Counted from the first letter of the stretch, positions 1 through 9,686 are shown. The stretch: DNA of 41,359 nt from Eubacteriales bacterium (GCA_030536515.1 JAUNPV010000017.1:1-41359), one strand, 5' to 3'. The notes: a model not told the origin generated them from the sequence alone. Translations and numbers: made by a program.

Positions 1-6
1 GCATTC

Positions 7-58
7 CTCATCCGTCTTGCCCTTCGGGCAATCCACCTTCCCCCCGGGGGAAGGTATT
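7..58. repeat. Modular palindromic repeat, copy 1 (inverted)
   Basis: One end reads CCTCATCCG and the other is the palindrome CCTTCCCCCCGGGGGAAGG. Between them sits a small hairpin, TTGCCC-TTCG-GGGCAA. The same two ends, with different central hairpins, recur near 6045, 6810, 12682, 14113 and 14249. The rest of 59-210 holds only short direct and inverted GC-rich repeats (for example AACGGATAAATCCGTT near 184) and no credible gene. Confidence 0.7.
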
Positions 59-211
59 TTCGGCTTCGCCGCTTATTTGAAATCATCGGCGAAGCCGATA
101 CCGCACTTCTTACTTCTTCACTATTCACTCTTCACGAAACCTTCCCCCCCTTGCGGGGAGAAGGCTTTGGGTCTGCCTCTCGGAACGGATAAATCCGTTC
201 CCTGCGGAATA

Positions 212-243
212 CAAAAACCGCCCGGATTGCTCCGGGCGGTTCT
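212..243 (-). terminator. Intrinsic terminator of the oad operon
   Basis: Read on the minus strand, ACCGCCCGGA pairs with TCCGGGCGGT across a 4-nt loop and is followed by a T-run (plus-strand A-run at 212-217). It lies about 12 nt beyond the oadB stop, as expected for the end of a leftward operon. Confidence 0.85.
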
Positions 244-254
244 TTTTTGTTGCA

Positions 255-1466
255 TCAGCCAAAGACACTCAGCAGGAAGCCTGCGGCGATGGCGGAGCCG
301 ATGACGCCGGCTACGTTGGGGCCCATGGCGTGCATCAGCAGGAAGTTGGAGGGGTTGGCCTTCTGGCCTTCCACGTTGGACACACGGGCGGCCATGGGCA
401 CGGCGGACACACCGGCGGAGCCGATGAGGGGGTTGACCTTGCCGCCGGTGAGCTTGCACATCACCAGGCCGCCCAGCAATCCGCCGGCGGTGGAGATGCC
501 GAAGGCAACCACGCCCAGCAGGACAATCTTCAGGGTGTTGGCCGTCAGGAAGGTGGAGCCCACCATGGTGGCGCCCACGCCGGTGGACAGCAGAATGGTG
601 ACAATGTTCATCAGGGCATTCTGAACGGTGTCAGACAGCCGGTCGGTGCAGCCGGTCTCCTTGAACAGGTTGCCCAGCATCAGGCAGCCAATCAGGGGAG
701 CGGTGTCGGGCAGCAGCAGGGCCACGAACAGGGTGACCACGATGGGGAAGATAATCTTCTCGGCCTTGGACACGTTCCGGGTCTGGACCATCTTGATCTT
801 TCTCTGCTCCTTGGTGGTCATCAGGTTCATAATGGGAGGCTGAATCAGGGGAATCAGCGCCATGTAGGAATAGGCGGCCACGGCGATGGCGCCCAGCAGA
901 TGGGGAGCCAGCTGGCTGGTCAGGAAAATGGCGGTGGGGCCGTCCGCGCCGCCGATGATGCCGATGGAGGCAGCCTCGGGGCCGGTGAAGCCCAGCAGGA
1001 TGCCGCCGAAGAAGGCAACAAACACGCCCAGCTGGGCAGCAGCGCCCAGCAGCAGGCTCTTGGGGTTAGACAGCAGGGGGCCAAAGTCGGTCATCGCGCC
1101 CACGCCCATGAAAATCAGGCAGGGGTACAGGCTGGTTTTGACACCGATGTAGAAGATGTCAAGCAGTCCGCCCTCCCGCATGATAGCGCCGTAGCTGTGA
1201 TACAGGGGGTTGCCCTCGGTCATGAAGGCATCCCACAGCTCCTGATGGTACAGCCCTGCGTTGGGCAGGTTGGTCAGCAGGCAGCCGAAGGCGATGCCCA
1301 CCAGCAGCAGGGGCTCGAACTTCTTGACAATGCCCAGGTACAGCAGAACACAGGCGATAATCAGCATGGCCAGCTGCTGCCAGCCGCCGTCGCCAAAGCC
1401 AGCAATGATTGCGGCGAAGCCGCTGTCGTTCCACAGCTTCAGAAGAGTCTCACCAATATTGATCAT
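255..1466 (-). CDS. oadB: Oxaloacetate decarboxylase Na+ pump, beta subunit
   Basis: Integral membrane subunit that releases CO2 from carboxybiotin and couples this to Na+ export (known for the OadB/GcdB/MmdB family). The 403-aa product is of family length and is almost wholly hydrophobic. It contains GGADGPTAIFLTSQLAPHLL, the conserved Asp-bearing segment of the Na+ channel, and near the C-terminus MGPNVAGVIGSAIAAG, matching the second conserved Asn/Ser segment. A GGAGGGA ribosome site precedes the ATG at 1466. It is the last gene of the operon oadA-oadG-biotin carrier-oadB and is followed by a terminator. The beta subunits of oxaloacetate, glutaconyl-CoA and methylmalonyl-CoA decarboxylases are near-identical in type; the neighbouring carboxyltransferase makes oxaloacetate the likely substrate. 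Confidence 0.95.
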   Translation of the reverse strand: MINIGETLLKLWNDSGFAAIIAGFGDGGWQQLAMLIIACVLLYLGIVKKFEPLLLVGIAFGCLLTNLPNAGLYHQELWDAFMTEGNPLYHSYGAIMREGGLLDIFYIGVKTSLYPCLIFMGVGAMTDFGPLLSNPKSLLLGAAAQLGVFVAFFGGILLGFTGPEAASIGIIGGADGPTAIFLTSQLAPHLLGAIAVAAYSYMALIPLIQPPIMNLMTTKEQRKIKMVQTRNVSKAEKIIFPIVVTLFVALLLPDTAPLIGCLMLGNLFKETGCTDRLSDTVQNALMNIVTILLSTGVGATMVGSTFLTANTLKIVLLGVVAFGISTAGGLLGGLVMCKLTGGKVNPLIGSAGVSAVPMAARVSNVEGQKANPSNFLLMHAMGPNVAGVIGSAIAAGFLLSVFG

Positions 1467-1478
1467 GGGAGTCCCTCC

Positions 1479-1871
1479 TTAACCGATGACGACCAGAGGT
1501 GCACCAGTATCGACGGTAGAGCCCTTGGAAACCAGAACCTGGGTGATGGTGCCGGCCTTGGGAGCCATAATCTCGTTCTCCATCTTCATAGCCTCCAGGA
1601 CCACCAGCACCTCGCCCTCCTTGACGGCCTGGCCGGCGGTCACGTTGACCCGCAGGATGTTGCCGGGCATGGGGGCGTTGATGGGCTCGCCTGCGCCGGT
1701 GACGGCGGGGGCGGCAGGAGCGGCAGCGGGGGCAGGTGCAGCAGCAGGGGCGGGGGCGGCAGCGGGAGCGGCGGAGGGGGCGATGGCCTCGTACTCGTCG
1801 ATCAGCATGGCCTTACCGGCTTCGACCTCCACCTCGTAGGTGCGGCCGTTCAGGGTCACTTTGTATTTCAT
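1479..1871 (-). CDS. Biotin carboxyl carrier subunit of the Na+-pumping decarboxylase
   Basis: Carries the biotin that shuttles CO2 from the alpha (carboxyltransferase) subunit to the membrane beta subunit. The 130-aa protein has an N-terminal ~30-residue strand domain, an Ala/Pro-rich flexible linker (residues ~31-57), and a C-terminal biotinyl domain with EAMKMENEI; the biotinylated lysine is K96. The Ala-Pro linker is typical of GcdC/MmdC-type carriers. A GGAGGTC ribosome site lies just upstream of the ATG at 1871, and the gene starts 2 nt after oadG. In this operon the carrier is a separate polypeptide, so the alpha subunit lacks its usual C-terminal biotin domain. Confidence 0.93.
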   Translation of the reverse strand: MKYKVTLNGRTYEVEVEAGKAMLIDEYEAIAPSAAPAAAPAPAAAPAPAAAPAAPAVTGAGEPINAPMPGNILRVNVTAGQAVKEGEVLVVLEAMKMENEIMAPKAGTITQVLVSKGSTVDTGAPLVVIG

Positions 1872-1873
1872 GA

Positions 1874-2221
1874 TTATTTGACCTCCTTGATGGAAATGAA
1901 GCGCAGCTCGTTCAGGGGCTTGCCCATCTTATTGGCAACGATGGCCATGAGCATGGCGGCAGTTTTGGGTTCAACGTCGTGCAGCTTCAGCTGACCGGCA
2001 GTGCCGGGAGCGGTGGGAAGCTGGACGGCGGCAGGGGCAGCGGCAGCAGCGGGGGCGGCAGCCGCAGGGGCCTTGCGGTCCTTGGCAGCAAAGGCCTTGC
2101 CCAGAAGGATGATGACAATCATCAGCAGAATCAGGCCGAAGAACACCACGGCATAGCCCAGAAGCGCCACCACGGCGGCGTCCAGGATGCCCAGGTTCTC
2201 CAGAGTGGAAGCTAACATCAT
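1874..2221 (-). CDS. oadG: Oxaloacetate decarboxylase gamma subunit
   Basis: Small membrane protein that holds the alpha and beta subunits together. The 115-aa product has one strong N-terminal transmembrane helix (residues ~18-42), an Ala/Pro-rich linker, and a charged C-terminal tail, which is the OadG layout. The C-terminal ~40 residues (after the linker) form an extra domain with a conserved look that is not typical of the short enterobacterial OadG. Two ATGs in tandem (2221 and 2218) follow a GGAGGTAAC ribosome site; the first is chosen. The gene is packed 12 nt after oadA and 2 nt before the biotin carrier. Confidence 0.8.
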   Translation of the reverse strand: MMLASTLENLGILDAAVVALLGYAVVFFGLILLMIVIILLGKAFAAKDRKAPAAAAPAAAAAPAAVQLPTAPGTAGQLKLHDVEPKTAAMLMAIVANKMGKPLNELRFISIKEVK

Positions 2222-2233
2222 AGTGTTACCTCC

Positions 2234-3619
2234 TTATGCTTCAACGATGGAGTAGGTCGCCACGTTCTCTTCCTTGGCCTTGCGCTCCTCGAAGAACTTC
2301 TCGGCCAGGTTGGGGAAGGCGATGTAGCTCAGCACATCCTCATCGGACCGGGCCAGGTCGCCCAGCTTCTCCCGGGTGGGCTCCACAACGGGGGCCAGGG
2401 TATCGGCGTAGCGGCCCTCCAGGGGCTTCTCACCGGCCAGAATCTTCTCACGGATTTCGGGGTTGATGGGGGCGGGGGTGGTACCGTACTCGCCCCGGCA
2501 GTAGGCCTTGATCTCCTTGGAAACGGTCTTGTAGCGCTGGCCGTCCAGGACGTTGCGGACAGCCTGAACGCCGACCATCTGGGAGGTGGGGGTCACCAGG
2601 GGAGGATAGCCCATGTCTTCCCGGACACGGGGAGTCTCCAGCAGCGCCTCGTCCAGCCGGTCCAGAGCGTTCATCTGCTTCAGCTGAGACAGCAGGTTGG
2701 AAAGCATACCGCCGGGAACCTGGTAGGTCAGGCACTGGGTATCGGTGGCCATGGACTTGGGCATCAGGGTGCCGTCCTTGATGAAATCGTCACGGACGGT
2801 CTTGAAGTAGTCGGCCATCTTCTTGCAGGCAGCGTCGTTCAGGTCCACCTCGTAGCCCAGCTGGCGCAGAGCGTAGGCCAGGGTCTCGGTAGCGGGCTGG
2901 CTGGTGCCGCCAGAGAAGGGGGAGATGGCGGTGTCGATGATGTCCACGCCGGCTTCCACAGCCTTCAGGTAGGTCATGAAGGCCAGGCCCGTGGTGGAGT
3001 GGGTGTGCAGGTCGATGGGCATACCGGGCACGGCGTCCTTGATGGCGGACACCAGGTCGTAGGCCTCCTTGGGGCCCATGATACCGGCCATATCCTTGAT
3101 GCAGATGGTGGAAGCGCCCATCTCCTTCAGCTCCTTGATCATCTGCACGTACTTGGCGTGGGTGTGAACAGGGGAGGTGGTGTAGGAGATGCAGCCGGAG
3201 GCGATGGCGCCGGCGTTGATGGTGGCCTCCATGGCGACCTTCAGGTTGTTGACGTCGTTCAGAGCGTCAAAGATACGGATGATGTCGATGCCGTTTTCCA
3301 CGGCCTTCTTCACGAACAGCTTGACGAAATCGTCGGGATAGTGGGCGTAGCCCAGGACGTTCTGGCCCCGCAGCAGCATCTGCAGCTTGGTGTTGGGCAC
3401 AGCGGCGCGGATTTTCCGCAGGCGCTCCCAGGGGTCCTCGTTCAGGTAGCGCAGGCAGACGTCAAAGGTGGCGCCGCCCCAGCACTCGATGGAGTAGTAG
3501 CCGGCCTCGTCGATGGTGGAGAGCATAGGCTCGAACTTCTCGAAGGGCAGGCGGGTTGCGATCAGAGACTGGTTTGCGTCACGCAGAACAGTCTCCACAA
3601 ACTGAACTTTTTGTGCCAT
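2234..3619 (-). CDS. oadA: Oxaloacetate decarboxylase alpha subunit (carboxyltransferase)
   Basis: Transfers the carboxyl group of oxaloacetate to biotin, giving pyruvate. The HMGL-like TIM barrel is at residues ~1-270: FVETVLRDANQSL near residue 7, the catalytic/carbamylated lysine in ICIKDMAG, and the metal-binding DLHTHST. The conserved PYC/OADA domain follows. At 461 aa it ends before a biotin domain, which is encoded separately two genes downstream. The ATG at 3619 (MAQKV) is preferred over an upstream in-frame ATG at 3667 because GGAGGT lies 10 nt before it and family members begin here; the upstream ATG sits inside a leader hairpin. First gene of the oad operon. A pyruvate carboxylase subunit B role is the main alternative, but the adjacent oadG/oadB genes argue for the decarboxylase. 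Confidence 0.93.
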   Translation of the reverse strand: MAQKVQFVETVLRDANQSLIATRLPFEKFEPMLSTIDEAGYYSIECWGGATFDVCLRYLNEDPWERLRKIRAAVPNTKLQMLLRGQNVLGYAHYPDDFVKLFVKKAVENGIDIIRIFDALNDVNNLKVAMEATINAGAIASGCISYTTSPVHTHAKYVQMIKELKEMGASTICIKDMAGIMGPKEAYDLVSAIKDAVPGMPIDLHTHSTTGLAFMTYLKAVEAGVDIIDTAISPFSGGTSQPATETLAYALRQLGYEVDLNDAACKKMADYFKTVRDDFIKDGTLMPKSMATDTQCLTYQVPGGMLSNLLSQLKQMNALDRLDEALLETPRVREDMGYPPLVTPTSQMVGVQAVRNVLDGQRYKTVSKEIKAYCRGEYGTTPAPINPEIREKILAGEKPLEGRYADTLAPVVEPTREKLGDLARSDEDVLSYIAFPNLAEKFFEERKAKEENVATYSIVEA

Positions 3620-3660
3620 GTGTATGGTACCTCCGTAGATAAGGATTTTTAGGTGGATGG

Positions 3661-3724
3661 GGTTCAAAAACCTTTATACAGCCACTTTTGCAGCCCAAAA
3701 GGCGCTGTATAAAAGTTTTTGAGC
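3661..3724 (-). promoter_or_regulatory. Long hairpin in the oad leader
   Basis: A 64-nt almost continuous stem-loop: arms 3661-3682 and 3703-3724 (22 nt each, about two mismatches), with an inner CTTTTG/CAAAAG stem. It lies between the oad promoter and the oadA start. No T-run follows on the minus strand, so it is not a simple terminator. It could be a regulatory leader structure, a transcript-stabilising hairpin or an inserted palindromic repeat. Confidence 0.6.
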
Positions 3725-3837
3725 CATCCGGATATTTTTAACCGGCGGCATTCCCGCCGGAGAAAAACCAGCACAACCGGGCTCATTTCCCTAAGCTCCG
3801 GGAAATATCTGAAAAAGCCCCAATCTTTACCGAATAC

Positions 3838-3866
3838 ATTCTAACATATAATAAATAAAATGTAAA
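3838..3866 (-). promoter_or_regulatory. Promoter of the oad operon
   Basis: On the minus strand TTTACA (3861-3866) is separated by 17 nt from TAGAAT (3838-3843), in a locally AT-rich stretch. It gives a leader of about 210 nt before oadA. Confidence 0.65.
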
Positions 3867-3936
3867 TAGATTTCTCAGTATTATTTTATCGGTTTTCCCG
3901 CCCCCGCCCCCATCTGTAGGGGCGGGTTACTTTGAA

Positions 3937-4047
3937 TTAAGGAGCGATTGCCACCGGCAATCGTTCTATTTTAATCTGCTGCGCAGAGCGCCACCCGCCC
4001 GTCGGCCCCCGGCGAGGGGGCCGCAGTCAGCCTCCAGGTAACCGGTC
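3937..4047. repeat. GC-rich intergenic repeats before pckA
   Basis: Contains GATTGCC-ACC-GGCAATC, the shared motif AATCTGCTGCGCAGAGC (also at 6208) and CGTCGGCCCCCGGCGAGGGG followed by GCCGCA (also near 5909, 6341 and 9591). The gene-free stretch 3620-4218 otherwise holds the oad leader and promoter and the pckA promoter; no gene is seen. Confidence 0.7.
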
Positions 4048-4104
4048 CGGCGGCGGTCTGCACACCCGTTTCACTTTCTTCATAAAAAATTCTTCACTTA
4101 ACTA

Positions 4105-4133
4105 TTGATTTTGTTATATCGATAGTGTAATAT
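4105..4133 (+). promoter_or_regulatory. Promoter of pckA
   Basis: TTGATT (4105-4110), 17-nt spacer, TAATAT (4128-4133), about 80 nt before the pckA start, in an AT-rich island. Confidence 0.65.
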
Positions 4134-4218
4134 AGAATTGCAGAATATGGGTGCCGGTTTTGCTGCGGAAGCAGCCGGAGCCTGGCATCAATTATCTTAA
4201 TGAAAGAGGTATACACAT

Positions 4219-5820
<1,602 letters not shown>

Positions 5821-5842
5821 TTTAGGGATTCTACCGCATTCC

Positions 5843-5875
5843 AAAGCCTCCCGGCAAAACCCGGGAGGCTTTTTG
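5843..5875 (+). terminator. Intrinsic terminator of pckA
   Basis: GCCTCCCGG (5846-5854) pairs with CCGGGAGGC (5861-5869) over a 6-nt loop and is followed by TTTTT, starting 25 nt after the pckA stop. Confidence 0.9.
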
Positions 5876-5884
5876 CGTCCATTC

Positions 5885-6400
5885 CGTAGGGGCGGGATAT
5901 TATCCCGCCCGTCGGCCCCCGACGAGGGGGCCGCAGCTGTCAGAACGGCACGTCCGGGAGGCCGTGCCCTACGGGGTTTCATCCCCCACGGACAGCCGCA
6001 AGGGCTGTCCCTACGCATAGGGGAAGGTCGCCGCACCCCACAATACCTTCCCCCGGGGGGAAGGTGCCCCAGTGTCGCAACACTGGGGCGGATGAGGAAT
6101 GCGGGAGGAAACCTCATGTGCGGAACAGGTACGAGCTTCCACCATGCACCCGTAGGGCGGCCAATGTATTATGGTATGATTGCCCCCGGCAATCATAGAT
6201 ATTTCTAATCTGCTGCGCAGAGCACCACCCCCACGCCGCCGCTATGTCCGGTGTTTGGGCACTCCCGGCGAAGCACCAAATACCTTCCCCCGGGGGGGAA
6301 GGTTTTGTCGGGCACACCGTAGGGGAGGGTCACTGACCCTCCCGTCGGCCCCCGGCGAGGGGGCCGCAGATTGCTCCCCACAGGGAACGGGGAATGGTTT
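5885..6400. repeat. Cluster of intergenic palindromic repeats
   Basis: Three kinds of unit alternate here. GTAGGGGCGGGATATTATCC-type palindromes are followed by the GTCGGCCCCCGACGAGGGGG block (5909; second block at 6341). A modular repeat at 6045-6103 has the palindrome CTTCCCCCGGGGGGAAG, a central hairpin CCCCAGTGT/ACACTGGGG, then GGATGAGG. An ATTGCC-CCC-GGCAAT hairpin near 6180 precedes AATCTGCTGCGCAGAGC. Predicted frames across it are low-complexity and lack ribosome sites. I see no gene from 5821 to 6976. Confidence 0.75.
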
Positions 6401-6615
6401 TTCAGGCAACCCCAGATTTTGAACAAATTGTAACGACATATAATTTTTATAAAACTTAATACGAGCTTAATATTTACCCCCTTTTTTTCTTCACATTTTC
6501 CATGTAGAATAAAGGCATAGAGAACGAAACACCCCCAGGGCTCCACAAACACAGCCCGGTTTCTAAATATACTTACTCCATCTTTTTCATTTTTCCTCTC
6601 CTCTTTTCCTGTTAC

Positions 6616-6643
6616 AAAAGCCGCAGCAGACGCTGCGGCTTTT
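6616..6643. terminator. Orphan terminator-like hairpin
   Basis: AAAAGCCGCAG and CTGCGGCTTTT form an 11-bp perfect hairpin with a 6-nt loop, with T-tracts on both strands. No gene ends nearby; the AT-rich stretch 6415-6615 before it (with TAGAAT at 6505) could encode a small RNA, but this is speculative. Confidence 0.5.
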
Positions 6644-6703
6644 GTACGTTTCCGGGCCTATGGATGAGGTTTTGGCAGTTCTGATTTTCAGAAATGTGCT
6701 TAT

Positions 6704-6875
6704 CTGCAAAGCCTTCCCCTTGAGGGGAAGGTGGCACGGCGAAGCGGTGACGGATGAGGTGTGTACGCGTCACATATACCGCTGCACTTCTGTAGTATGT
6801 GGCGGGCAAACACCTCATCAGTCATAGCCCCCTGGCGGGGTCTATGACAGCTTCTCCTCAAGGAGAAGCCTTTGC
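6704..6875. repeat. Paired modular repeats with facing ends
   Basis: Begins AAGCCTTCCCCTTGAGGGGA and GGATGAGG, and ends with the inverse order: CCTCATC, a central hairpin GTCATAGCCCC/GGGGTCTATGAC, then TTCTCCTCAAGGAGAA and GCCTTTG. The two halves are mirror images, giving a ~170-bp element with inverted ends, consistent with a non-coding mobile repeat. Confidence 0.65.
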
Positions 6876-6916
6876 GTTGTGCTTTTGCTGAGCAAAGCCG
6901 ATAAGCACAAAAAGGA

Positions 6917-6945
6917 TTGTAAATCCGCCCAATCTGTGATAAACT
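6917..6945 (+). promoter_or_regulatory. Promoter of the GtrII-like gene
   Basis: TTGTAA (6917-6922), 17-nt spacer, TAAACT (6940-6945), ending 31 nt before the start codon. Confidence 0.6.
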
Positions 6946-6976
6946 GGGTTCAGATTAACTTTTAGGAGACATCGCT

Positions 6977-8566
6977 ATGGAAAACAAGCATCCGGGCCGG
7001 TCGGAGCTGGCTTTGGTTCGGGATTTTTTGCTGGGTGAGGTGGACGGCGAGGGGCGGCGGATGAAGCTCTGCGTGCTGGCCGCCCTGGTGTTCGGCCTGG
7101 CGGCCCACGGGCTTGGGCTGACCAACCTGCTCATCAGCCACGATTCCCTTCACGAATTCTACTGGACCGCCTCCCGGGACTGGAAATTCACCCTGGGGCG
7201 GTTTATGGAGCCGATTCTGCGGTTTTTGATGGGGGAGCTGATCACCCTGCCCTGGCTGGCGGGGCTGACGGGGCTGCTGGCCCTGGGGCTGACGGTCCAT
7301 CTGCTGAGCAAGCTGTTCCGGCTGGACCGGGTTTGGGAAAATCTGCTGCTGGCGGGGGTCTGCGTCACCAACACCACCGTCACCGCCCTCATCGCCACCT
7401 ACGTCCACGACTTTGCCGGAGACATGACAGCCCTGCTGCTCAGCACCGCCGCCGCCTGGGCCTGGTCCAACATGGCCGGGGGCTTCTCCTGGCGGTGGAC
7501 CCTGGCCGGGGCGGTGTGCCTGGCCATGGCCCTGGGCTTTTACCAGGCCTATCTGGCCGTGACCCTCACGGTGCTGTGCCTGTTCGCCCTGCATCGGCTG
7601 ATGAACGGGGACCGAGCGAAGGCGGTGAGCGCCCACCTGCTCCGGGCCCTGCCCATGGGGCTGCTGGCGGTGGCCGGCTATGCCCTGGGGGTGCTGGTAA
7701 CCCAGGCGGTTTTCGGGGTGGAGGCCTCCTCCGGGGACCCCACCAACGATTTAAGCCAGCTGGGCTTCAATCTGAGCCAGCTGGGGGCCAATTTTGTCAG
7801 GGGCTACGTCGCCGCCCTCCGGGACCTGTTCACCAACCACTGGGACAGCGTCAAGGGGGTCACCGGTCTTGCCTCCCTGGCGGTGGCCGCCGTCAATGTC
7901 GTGCTGCTGATCCTGGCCCTGGGAAGCCTGGGGGCGGATATGGTCCGGCACCGGCGGCCCTGGCCCGAGGCGGCCATGACGGCGGCCCTGCTGCTGCTTT
8001 TCCCGGTGGCCCTGCGGTGCGTCAGCATGGTCAGCACCTCCTTCCACTTCCTGGTCCGGTATGCCGACTGCCTGTTTTATCTGCTGGTGCTGCTGTGCCT
8101 CCGGGGCCGGAAGGCCCTTCTCCGGGCCGGGGCGGCGGTGCTGATGGTGTTCGTGCTGATGAACAACGTCCAGATGTCCAACACCGCCTACGAGCACAAG
8201 GAGCTGGAGGACCGGGCCACCCTGTCGCTGATGACCCGGGTGATGACCCGGCTGGACGGCACCCCGGATTTTGACCCCGAAACCACGGAGGTGGCCATCC
8301 TCGGCGACGTCGGGGCCCAGCTGAAGCCCCTGAAGCCCGGCGGCGTCCGGGGGATTTCGGGGCTGTTCTTCCTCAGCCCCATCACCGCCCCGGACACCAT
8401 GGCCGACTACTTCGAAATCGTCCTCCAATACCCCCTGAACCTGGCGGACCAAAGCCGTTGCCGGTCCCTGATGCAAACCGAAGCCTACCGCACCATGCCC
8501 GTCTTCCCCGCAGAGGGCTGCGTGGAAACCATCGACGGCGTGGTTGTGGTGAAGATGTCGGAATAA
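6977..8566 (+). CDS. GtrII-type membrane glucosyltransferase
   Basis: Polytopic membrane protein of 529 aa with ten or more hydrophobic segments. The N-terminal region has the pattern of the Glucos_trans_II family: ISHDSLHEFYW just after the first transmembrane helix, then DWKFTLGRF and further short loops. Family members use a polyprenyl-linked glucose donor to modify cell-envelope polysaccharides; the acceptor here is unknown. The C-terminal ~110 residues form a soluble domain, as in related proteins. Start at the ATG at 6977 after TTAGGAGAC. It is transcribed alone, with a promoter upstream and a bidirectional terminator at its stop codon. No flippase or bactoprenol glucosyltransferase gene is adjacent, unlike phage gtr clusters. 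Confidence 0.75.
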   Translation: MENKHPGRSELALVRDFLLGEVDGEGRRMKLCVLAALVFGLAAHGLGLTNLLISHDSLHEFYWTASRDWKFTLGRFMEPILRFLMGELITLPWLAGLTGLLALGLTVHLLSKLFRLDRVWENLLLAGVCVTNTTVTALIATYVHDFAGDMTALLLSTAAAWAWSNMAGGFSWRWTLAGAVCLAMALGFYQAYLAVTLTVLCLFALHRLMNGDRAKAVSAHLLRALPMGLLAVAGYALGVLVTQAVFGVEASSGDPTNDLSQLGFNLSQLGANFVRGYVAALRDLFTNHWDSVKGVTGLASLAVAAVNVVLLILALGSLGADMVRHRRPWPEAAMTAALLLLFPVALRCVSMVSTSFHFLVRYADCLFYLLVLLCLRGRKALLRAGAAVLMVFVLMNNVQMSNTAYEHKELEDRATLSLMTRVMTRLDGTPDFDPETTEVAILGDVGAQLKPLKPGGVRGISGLFFLSPITAPDTMADYFEIVLQYPLNLADQSRCRSLMQTEAYRTMPVFPAEGCVETIDGVVVVKMSE

Positions 8567-8623
8567 AAAAAGGAGCTGTCATCCTTTGCCCCCGCTGGGC
8601 TTTGGATGACAGCTTTTCTTTTG
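8566..8623. terminator. Bidirectional terminator between the GtrII-like gene and thiT
   Basis: AGCTGTCATCC (8574-8584) pairs perfectly with GGATGACAGCT (8604-8614). A-rich sequence on the left and TTTTCTTTT on the right give T-tracts for both converging transcripts. Confidence 0.9.
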
Positions 8624-8637
8624 AATCGGTTTGGAAA

Positions 8638-9291
8638 TCAGTCCACCTTGCAGACAATCTGGGGGACCCTTGCAATCAGCAAGGCGGCCAGGGCGGTGAG
8701 GATCATTTCGGGGACCATGTACAGCCCGTTGTAGACGATGGAGTACACCCAGCCCAGGGCGGCGGGGGACAGGGAGGCCACCAGGCCTGCGCCCCAGGCG
8801 GGGAAGCCCTCCTGGGTGAAGAACCACTCGGCCCAGCCGGAGAACAGGATGTAGCCGGAGAGGATGTGGGTCAGATACCGGCAGCCCATAGCCACCAGGC
8901 CGCCGCACATCAGGCTCACGCCGGGATTTTTCATCTTGTTCCGGAAGATGCCGCCCAGACCCAGCACGGTGTAGGCCAGCACATAGTCCAGAGCGCACAT
9001 GATAACGGCGTTGAGAATCAGGGTGCCGTCGCCGAAGTAGCCGGGCTGGAAGGCGGCGGTGACGGTGTCGGCACCCATGGCCATCTGGACCAGGCTGTAG
9101 CCCAGGCCGGTGACCAGGCCCCAGCGGACTCCGTGCCGGTAGGACACCAGAATGATGGGCAGCATACTGACAATGGTCAGCTGGCCGCCGAAGGGCATGG
9201 GGGGAATGACCGCCCGGCCCACAAACTCCAGCACAACGGCCAGGGCGATGAGCATGGCGCTCTCAGTCAGACGCTTGGTTTTGGTTTGCAT
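8638..9291 (-). CDS. thiT: ECF-type thiamine transporter substrate-binding subunit
   Basis: S-component that binds thiamine in the membrane and works with a shared energising ECF module encoded elsewhere. The 217-aa protein has about six hydrophobic helices. The N-terminal segment TESAMLIALAVVLEFVG and the loop RHGVRWGLVTGLGYSLVQM are characteristic of ThiT. The start at 9291 (MQTKTKR) follows AGGT/GGAGGT at 9298-9303; an upstream in-frame ATG at 9333 falls inside the leader terminator and is rejected. The TPP riboswitch upstream independently supports thiamine as the substrate. Confidence 0.93.
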   Translation of the reverse strand: MQTKTKRLTESAMLIALAVVLEFVGRAVIPPMPFGGQLTIVSMLPIILVSYRHGVRWGLVTGLGYSLVQMAMGADTVTAAFQPGYFGDGTLILNAVIMCALDYVLAYTVLGLGGIFRNKMKNPGVSLMCGGLVAMGCRYLTHILSGYILFSGWAEWFFTQEGFPAWGAGLVASLSPAALGWVYSIVYNGLYMVPEMILTALAALLIARVPQIVCKVD

Positions 9292-9330
9292 AGAAATACC
9301 TCCAAAGGCAGGCGCGCCGGAGCGGACCTG

Positions 9331-9372
9331 CAAAATAATAACCGCATTGCAATCCGTCCAGGTGCAATGCGG
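9331..9372 (-). terminator. Regulated intrinsic terminator between TPP riboswitch and thiT
   Basis: On the minus strand CCGCATTGCA (9372-9363) pairs perfectly with TGCAATGCGG (9351-9342) and is followed by TTATTATTTTG. It lies between the aptamer and the ribosome site, so thiT is probably shut off by premature termination when TPP is bound. Confidence 0.85.
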
Positions 9373-9387
9373 CGAGGCCCCATCTAT

Positions 9388-9480
9388 GCATCTTTCCCTC
9401 CGACGGTACTGACCGTATCAGGTTCACGGGTCAGGGCCCAAAAGCCCAATCTCAGCCGAATCCGTCCGGCCCCCCGAAGA
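9388..9480 (-). promoter_or_regulatory. TPP riboswitch (THI element)
   Basis: Read on the minus strand, the region carries the hallmark CTGAGAT (P2/P3 side), then CCCTGACCCGTGAACCTGAT and the closing GTCAGTACCGTCGGAGGGA, matching the conserved TPP aptamer. It sits directly upstream of thiT and a terminator hairpin. Confidence 0.95.
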
Positions 9481-9503
9481 CTATTGTTTTGCGGTACGGC
9501 CCT

Positions 9504-9531
9504 ATTATACCGCAGAAAATAAAAAAGTCAA
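9504..9531 (-). promoter_or_regulatory. Promoter of the TPP-controlled thiT transcript
   Basis: On the minus strand TTGACT (9531-9526), 16-nt spacer, TATAAT (9509-9504); transcription would start about 15-20 nt before the aptamer. Confidence 0.8.
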
Positions 9532-9561
9532 CAAAAAAGTCCGCCCCGCCGACTGGATTCG

Positions 9562-9616
9562 CCCTCCGTAGGGCGGGTTACCAACCCGCCCGTCGGCCCC
9601 CGGCGAGGGGGCCGCA
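9562..9616. repeat. GGCGGGTT/AACCCGCC repeat with GTCGGCCCCC block
   Basis: GGGCGGGTTA-CC-AACCCGCCC hairpin followed by the same GTCGGCCCCCGGCGAGGGGG and GCCGCA block seen near 4000, 5909 and 6341. About 15 nt on (from 9631), AACGCCTGTGATGTCATT resembles the left end of the inverted-repeat element at 17368 and may be a remnant. Confidence 0.65.
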
Positions 9617-9686
9617 CCCAGTGGGCTGTAACGCCTGTGATGTCATTACACACTACTATAGGGCCGGTTCGTTTTTTACCGGTCAT

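Noticed and set aside
330-1994. Long open frame antisense to the oad genes (and similar long antisense frames over pckA, the BMP-like gene and others)
   Set aside because: Low-complexity Gly/Gln/His-rich translations produced by GC-biased codons of the real genes on the other strand; no ribosome site or family.
5885-6400. Repeat cluster considered as a CRISPR array
   Set aside because: Units are palindromic and unequal in length and spacing, with no constant repeat-spacer pattern and no cas genes.
6205-6552. 115-aa minus-strand frame in the repeat region
   Set aside because: Most of it translates palindromic repeats; no recognisable domain.
6573-6590. Tiny minus-strand frame (MKKME) after a GAGGAGAGG site
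   Set aside because: A good ribosome site but only five codons, and no gene downstream for a leader peptide to control.
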